This document shows, piece by piece, positions 62,201 through 64,000 of a stretch of 64,000 nt of DNA (the first letter of the stretch is position 1; each line of letters begins with the position of its first letter). The translations under genes and the position numbers were made by a program. The notes under the pieces were generated by a model. The model saw only the letters and a list, made by a program, of their open reading frames with translations, ran no database searches and was not told where the DNA came from. This stretch comes from Mugil cephalus (Eukaryota > Chordata > Actinopteri > Mugiliformes > Mugilidae): positions 27,768,001-27,832,000 of the forward strand of contig NC_061771.1 in assembly GCF_022458985.1 (NCBI RefSeq). Direction: 5' to 3'.

Positions 62201-63890
62201 ATAACGTTGTTTTGTCTATAATTTTGTAGAATCGCAGCATGAAAATAAACCAGGACACAAATCAGTTTGTTTTTCTTACTCCCAGTGGTCAAATGAGGAC
62301 AGTTTCATTCTGTCACAACAAACTGAAATCTGACGGAGGTTTTAGTTCTTTTTTTTTTTCCGTGTGTGTGTGTTTCAGTGGATCTGGGTCAGTACCAGTG
62401 GGTGGCGGCGCTGGCTGAGAAGTACTGTGACTTCGACATCCTGGTTCAGATGTGCGAGCAGACCGACAACCAGAGCCGCCTGCAGCACTACATGGCCAAG
62501 TTCGCCAACCAGGTACACACTCAACACAAGTCTTAGTTCTTCCTTAGTTCTTTTTATTCATATTCCATTTTATTCACAGTAAAACCCCTTGAAACAAACG
62601 TGTGGGGTATTGGGCCACTTAAAATCAAAATGAGTCATTTTGTCACTAGCAGCAATTTTTACTGATTATTGGTCGTCACAAACTAAAAGTCCAAACTCTT
62701 TGCTTATAGTGTTAAAGTTTAACCTCTTAAACCCCAGGGTGATGGGAGTTGTGGCTGAAATTTACTTTTTTCTACTAACAGAGGACTAAACATGCTGCCA
62801 CCTACTGGCACAAACGTGCACAACACCAAAAAGAAACAGAAAGTTAACCATCTGGCTCCTACAGGTTTTATTAAAACTCAACATTTGGATAAATTGACCC
62901 ACATTTTACCACACTGGGTATTTTTTTATTTTTTTTTATTATTTCTCTTGAAAGGGAATCTGGCTACAAAACAGCACAGATTCTCACTATAGGAGATAAT
63001 GTGCACACAGTTCAACCTTTGGTCATTTTATTTAGGCTGCAAATCATTAAATTCAATCATTGTGCACATTTTAGAATCAATACAAATAGTGATTTTTCCT
63101 CCATAAGGCTCTTGTGCATGCAGGACATGTTACACATGACGTTCAGTCCACGGTAGCTGAAACCACTATTAGAAGTTGAGGAACATGGCTCCAAATCTCA
63201 GTCACCATGAGGGTGAATCATGTGGATAGAATCAGTTGTATTAATTCTGTTCTATTAATTCTTCGGTTTTTGGATTATATGAATTTTTAGACACATTCAA
63301 GTCGCATTGACTGAAATTCACGATCTGGTTTGGAGGCTAGTTAGCTCCAGATGTGTAATGCTTTTTTTTGTATTAATAAAAGAGCAATGTCTTGTTTTCA
63401 GGGGCTCGGATTTATTTATTCATTTATTTTTAAGTGACATTAGCAAAACTAAAAAAAACACTATATGTTCTGTTGTATTATCTACCTGGTGGAAAAAGTG
63501 TTATCTGGAGGAAGGAGTATAGAAACACAGTTTTGATTCCATACATACTTTGTGTACTATCACATGCTACAATGCTACATTGCTCTCAGTCATTGCGTAG
63601 CCACTGAAAGAGAAGAAAAGAACATGACAGTGATGTTCCGTGGTTGTGGTTGTGCATCGTCTCTTGTGCAGCAAGAAGCCGGGTGGTTCAAATACGTGAC
63701 CCGCGGTTAACACACTCATTTCCTGCCGCAGAACTTTGCTGACTTCCTGTTTCGCTGGTACATGGAGAAGGGGAAGAGGGGGAAGCTGCTCTCCCAGCCG
63801 GTCTCTCAGCACCAGCAGCTGGCCAGCTTCCTGCAGGCTCACCAACACCTCAGCTGGCTGCACCACATCCACGTCCACGACTTCCAGAGC
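47925..63890 (+). CDS. nup133: Nucleoporin Nup133, 5' 19 exons (partial)
   Basis: Nineteen exons with GT-AG borders and matching phases give 930 open codons. The human protein has about 1,156, so roughly 225 codons lie beyond the window. Nup133 is a scaffold of the Y-shaped Nup107-160 complex in the nuclear pore and also works at kinetochores. Landmarks are an unstructured Ser/Arg-rich start (1-40), [20 protein letters not shown] opening the beta-propeller (about 55-475), a membrane-curvature ALPS helix (225-242) and the alpha-solenoid from [14 protein letters not shown] (about 490) onwards. Conserved blocks include [46 protein letters not shown] and [16 protein letters not shown]. No lesion is seen. 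The 5' neighbour is repeat DNA. Confidence 0.96.
48256..48488. repeat. Inverted repeat, left arm (nup133 intron 1)
   Basis: The stretch from CTAATAAAACCCCAGTAGAA to GCTAAAGCTCTAATAGTT matches the reverse complement of 49566-49799 with very few differences. Confidence 0.9.
48860..48975 (+). CDS. nup133: nup133 exon 2
   Basis: 116 bp after CCAGCAG encode [20 protein letters not shown] and [17 protein letters not shown]. This is the most conserved part of the Nup133 N-terminus and the entry to the propeller. Donor GTAGGA. Confidence 0.95.
49127..49230 (+). CDS. nup133: nup133 exon 3
   Basis: 104 bp between CTGTAG and GTAAGG encode [20 protein letters not shown] and [14 protein letters not shown], the first propeller blade (residues to 113). 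Confidence 0.95.
49566..49799. repeat. Inverted repeat, right arm (nup133 intron 3)
   Basis: It reads AACTATTAGAGCTTTAGCTT through CTACTGGGGTTTTATTAG, the reverse complement of 48256-48488. Together the arms enclose exons 2 and 3. Confidence 0.9.
50404..50637 (+). CDS. nup133: nup133 exon 4
   Basis: 234 bp (78 codons) between CTCCAG and GTAAGT encode [20 protein letters not shown] and [18 protein letters not shown] (residues 114-191). Confidence 0.95.
50759..50929 (+). CDS. nup133: nup133 exon 5, contains the ALPS membrane sensor
   Basis: 171 bp encode [15 protein letters not shown] and then [18 protein letters not shown] at 50858-50911. This is nearly the same as the human amphipathic lipid-packing sensor that binds curved membranes. 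A GTTT simple repeat at about 50711-50737 lies just before the acceptor. Confidence 0.95.
51356..51511 (+). CDS. nup133: nup133 exon 6
   Basis: 156 bp between TCTCCAG and GTCAGT encode [20 protein letters not shown], then [11 protein letters not shown] and ESIADAIW (residues 249-300), a propeller segment. Confidence 0.95.
52392..52446. repeat. CTC/CTT microsatellite in nup133 intron 6
   Basis: An almost uninterrupted run of CTC triplets with one CTT break. It is pure polypyrimidine on the plus strand. Confidence 0.85.
53060..53130 (+). CDS. nup133: nup133 exon 7
   Basis: 71 bp after TTCCACCAG encode [20 protein letters not shown] and KTSQ. The human counterpart is [20 protein letters not shown]. 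Donor GTGAGT. Confidence 0.95.
53155..53201. repeat. TA/TG microsatellite in nup133 intron 7
   Basis: Alternating TA units (about 53155-53186) pass into GT units, 25 bases after the exon 7 donor. Confidence 0.9.
53257..53420. mobile_element. Short MITE copy ('CACCGATCAGCCGTAACATT')
   Basis: CACCGATCAGCCGTAACATTATGACC and GGTGGTCATAATGTTGTGGC form its inverted ends, as in 55688-56153. Most of the interior is deleted. Confidence 0.75.
53328..54310. repeat. Tandem duplication of about 490 bp in nup133 intron 7
   Basis: GTAACATCCACATGAATGAA occurs at 53328 and 53821, and a variant at 54305. Between them the units match nearly base for base (for example GACACGTCACACAGAGGAGG and TAAATTTAGGCTGTTTAAGC in both). 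Confidence 0.92.
54431..54578 (+). CDS. nup133: nup133 exon 8
   Basis: 148 bp after GTCCCCTCAG encode [20 protein letters not shown] and [16 protein letters not shown] short TTGTCCCAC minisatellite lies just before the acceptor. Donor GTACGT. Confidence 0.95.
54995..55085 (-). repeat. SINE/LINE tail fragment
   Basis: Read on the minus strand, GAGAATTTTACCAATGTGGG then ATGAATAAAGGCACATCAC and ATC repeats form a common fish retroelement 3' end. Confidence 0.45.
55236..55389 (+). CDS. nup133: nup133 exon 9
   Basis: 154 bp after GTCCTCAG encode [19 protein letters not shown] and [19 protein letters not shown], then DEKICFNSP. Human has TAYLYNESAVYVCSTGTGK. Donor GTGAGA. Confidence 0.95.
55688..56153. 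mobile_element. Full-length MITE of 466 bp, TA-flanked
   Basis: The ends CACCGATCAGCCACAACATT and its inverted partner (ATAATGTTATGCTTGATCCGTG) are each flanked by TA, consistent with a Tc1/mariner-type non-autonomous element. The interior includes GGGATGATCCACAGAGGCCC. Partial copies lie at 20690, 36330, 53257 and 56850. Confidence 0.85.
56321..56475 (+). CDS. nup133: nup133 exon 10
   Basis: 155 bp after GTGTCCAG encode [20 protein letters not shown], then [18 protein letters not shown] (to residue 476), the last propeller blade. Donor GTGACA is weaker than usual, but the frame and homology demand it. Confidence 0.93.
56573..56664 (+). CDS. nup133: nup133 exon 11
   Basis: 92 bp after GTCGCAG encode [19 protein letters not shown] and [12 protein letters not shown]. 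This starts the alpha-helical half. Donor GTGCGT. Confidence 0.95.
56850..57165. mobile_element. Diverged MITE copy in nup133 intron 11
   Basis: TACAGCCACAACATTACGAC at the left and GGGATGATCCACAGAGGCCC inside match 55688-56153. The right end is missing. Confidence 0.7.
57695..57864 (+). CDS. nup133: nup133 exon 12
   Basis: 170 bp after CTGGCAG encode [20 protein letters not shown], an acidic stretch, then [20 protein letters not shown]. Human has [20 protein letters not shown]. Donor GTGAGG. Confidence 0.95.
57962..58056 (+). CDS. nup133: nup133 exon 13
   Basis: 95 bp after TTCCCCAG encode [20 protein letters not shown] and [12 protein letters not shown] (to residue 595). Donor GTGAAC, followed by a CA/TA repeat. 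Confidence 0.95.
58385..58555. repeat. AT-rich minisatellite, nup133 intron 13
   Basis: Repeats of AAATAAATAAAA and GAATATAAATCTAAAA units. They are the same unit type as the large array in intron 16. Confidence 0.8.
59059..59283 (+). CDS. nup133: nup133 exon 14
   Basis: 225 bp after TTTCCAG encode [40 protein letters not shown] and [10 protein letters not shown] (residues 596-670). It is strikingly GC-rich compared with its introns. Donor GTCCGG is weak. Confidence 0.95.
59354..59476 (+). CDS. nup133: nup133 exon 15
   Basis: 123 bp after CTCGCAG encode [20 protein letters not shown], then [16 protein letters not shown] (671-711). Only 70 bp of intron separates it from exon 14. Donor GTAGAC. 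Confidence 0.95.
59571..59670 (+). CDS. nup133: nup133 exon 16
   Basis: 100 bp after GGTGCAG encode [20 protein letters not shown] and EPEYIPWT. Human has DMLQAASHYRQNR. Donor GTGACA. Confidence 0.95.
59860..60920. repeat. AT-rich minisatellite array, nup133 intron 16
   Basis: About 1 kb of reiterated units of 60-70 bases built from AAGAACAAGAATATAAATCT and AAATAAATAAAATTAATAAA, with higher-order repetition (the block AAGTAAATACCCTTAATAAA recurs at about 60260, 60620 and 60760). G and C are rare on both strands. Confidence 0.9.
61110..61373 (+). CDS. nup133: nup133 exon 17
   Basis: 264 bp after CTCCTGCAG encode [35 protein letters not shown] and [18 protein letters not shown]. Donor GTAAGG. 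Confidence 0.95.
61395..62090. repeat. AT-rich repeat region, nup133 intron 17
   Basis: TTTA repeats (61401-61425) lead into the retroelement-like ATAGGGACACTGCACATTAA, then 500 bp of AAATAAATAAAA-type units related to those of introns 13 and 16. Confidence 0.75.
62379..62512 (+). CDS. nup133: nup133 exon 18
   Basis: 134 bp after TGTTTCAG encode [20 protein letters not shown] and [20 protein letters not shown] (to residue 877). Donor GTACAC. Confidence 0.95.
62513..63731. other. nup133 intron 18
   Basis: 1.2 kb with short frames only. I see no transposon ends or exon candidates of nup133. Confidence 0.7.
63732..63890 (+). CDS. nup133: nup133 exon 19, last in window
   Basis: 159 bp after TGCCGCAG encode [40 protein letters not shown] and [13 protein letters not shown] (878-930). 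Donor GTACGG is followed directly by a CA microsatellite. The remaining exons lie outside. Confidence 0.95.
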
Positions 63891-63896
63891 GTACGG

Positions 63897-63899
<3 letters not shown>

Positions 63900-63945
<46 letters not shown>
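63900..63945. repeat. CA microsatellite beside the nup133 exon 19 donor
   Basis: About 22 CA units start ten bases after the exon 19 border. Confidence 0.95.
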
Positions 63946-63947
<2 letters not shown>

Positions 63948-64000
63948 TGAGCGCATCGTCGTCGTCATTCACTCGTTCACAGCTTCTAACACGCCGACCC

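Overview
The window looks like nuclear DNA from a teleost fish. Three things point there: genes are split by GT-AG introns; the immune genes are the fish type of NLR (FISNA-NACHT module, 174-bp leucine-rich-repeat exons, FIIND-CARD tail); and the repeat content is typical of fish (Tc1-like, hAT, Penelope, BEL/Pao, Gypsy, DIRS-like, L2-like and several MITE families). No species can be named from the sequence alone.

Positions 1-3,750 are a repeat graveyard (BEL/Pao gag and DIRS-like reverse transcriptase remnants) with no intact gene. A plus-strand NLR gene follows (3,758-24,950). Its exons encode, in order, a short N-terminus, a C3HC4 RING finger, FISNA-NACHT, five LRR exons, a duplicated linker, a FIIND (ZU5-UPA) and a C-terminal CARD. 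It is an NLRP1-like inflammasome sensor with an added RING. A deletion with frameshift near 6,975 stops translation after the NACHT, so it is probably a pseudogene or encodes only a RING-FISNA-NACHT protein.

A minus-strand relative runs tail-to-tail towards it (28,945 to about 43,200, perhaps 43,984). It has LRR exons, FIIND and CARD, but no NACHT anywhere in the window. FIIND, CARD, 3' UTR and even intronic MITEs match between the two, so they are an inverted duplication. Between them lie a tRNA-Gln(CTG) gene and a Tc1 relic. The minus gene has tandemly multiplied its FIIND-CARD linker exons. A composite 2.7-kb insertion containing a hAT element sits between two of those repeat blocks.

From 44,000 to 47,520 there is a gene-free stretch ending in a clean 1,883-bp foldback hAT element with 8-bp target duplications. 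A CG-rich promoter follows, then the housekeeping gene nup133 on the plus strand: 19 exons, 930 codons, all frames open, gene continuing past the window end. Its introns carry an inverted repeat around exons 2-3, a 490-bp tandem duplication, a full-length MITE and AT-rich minisatellites.

The NLR genes would act in cytosolic pathogen sensing, with FIIND self-cleavage freeing the CARD for caspase recruitment. nup133 encodes a scaffold nucleoporin of the Y-complex. The two loci are neighbours with no evident functional link.
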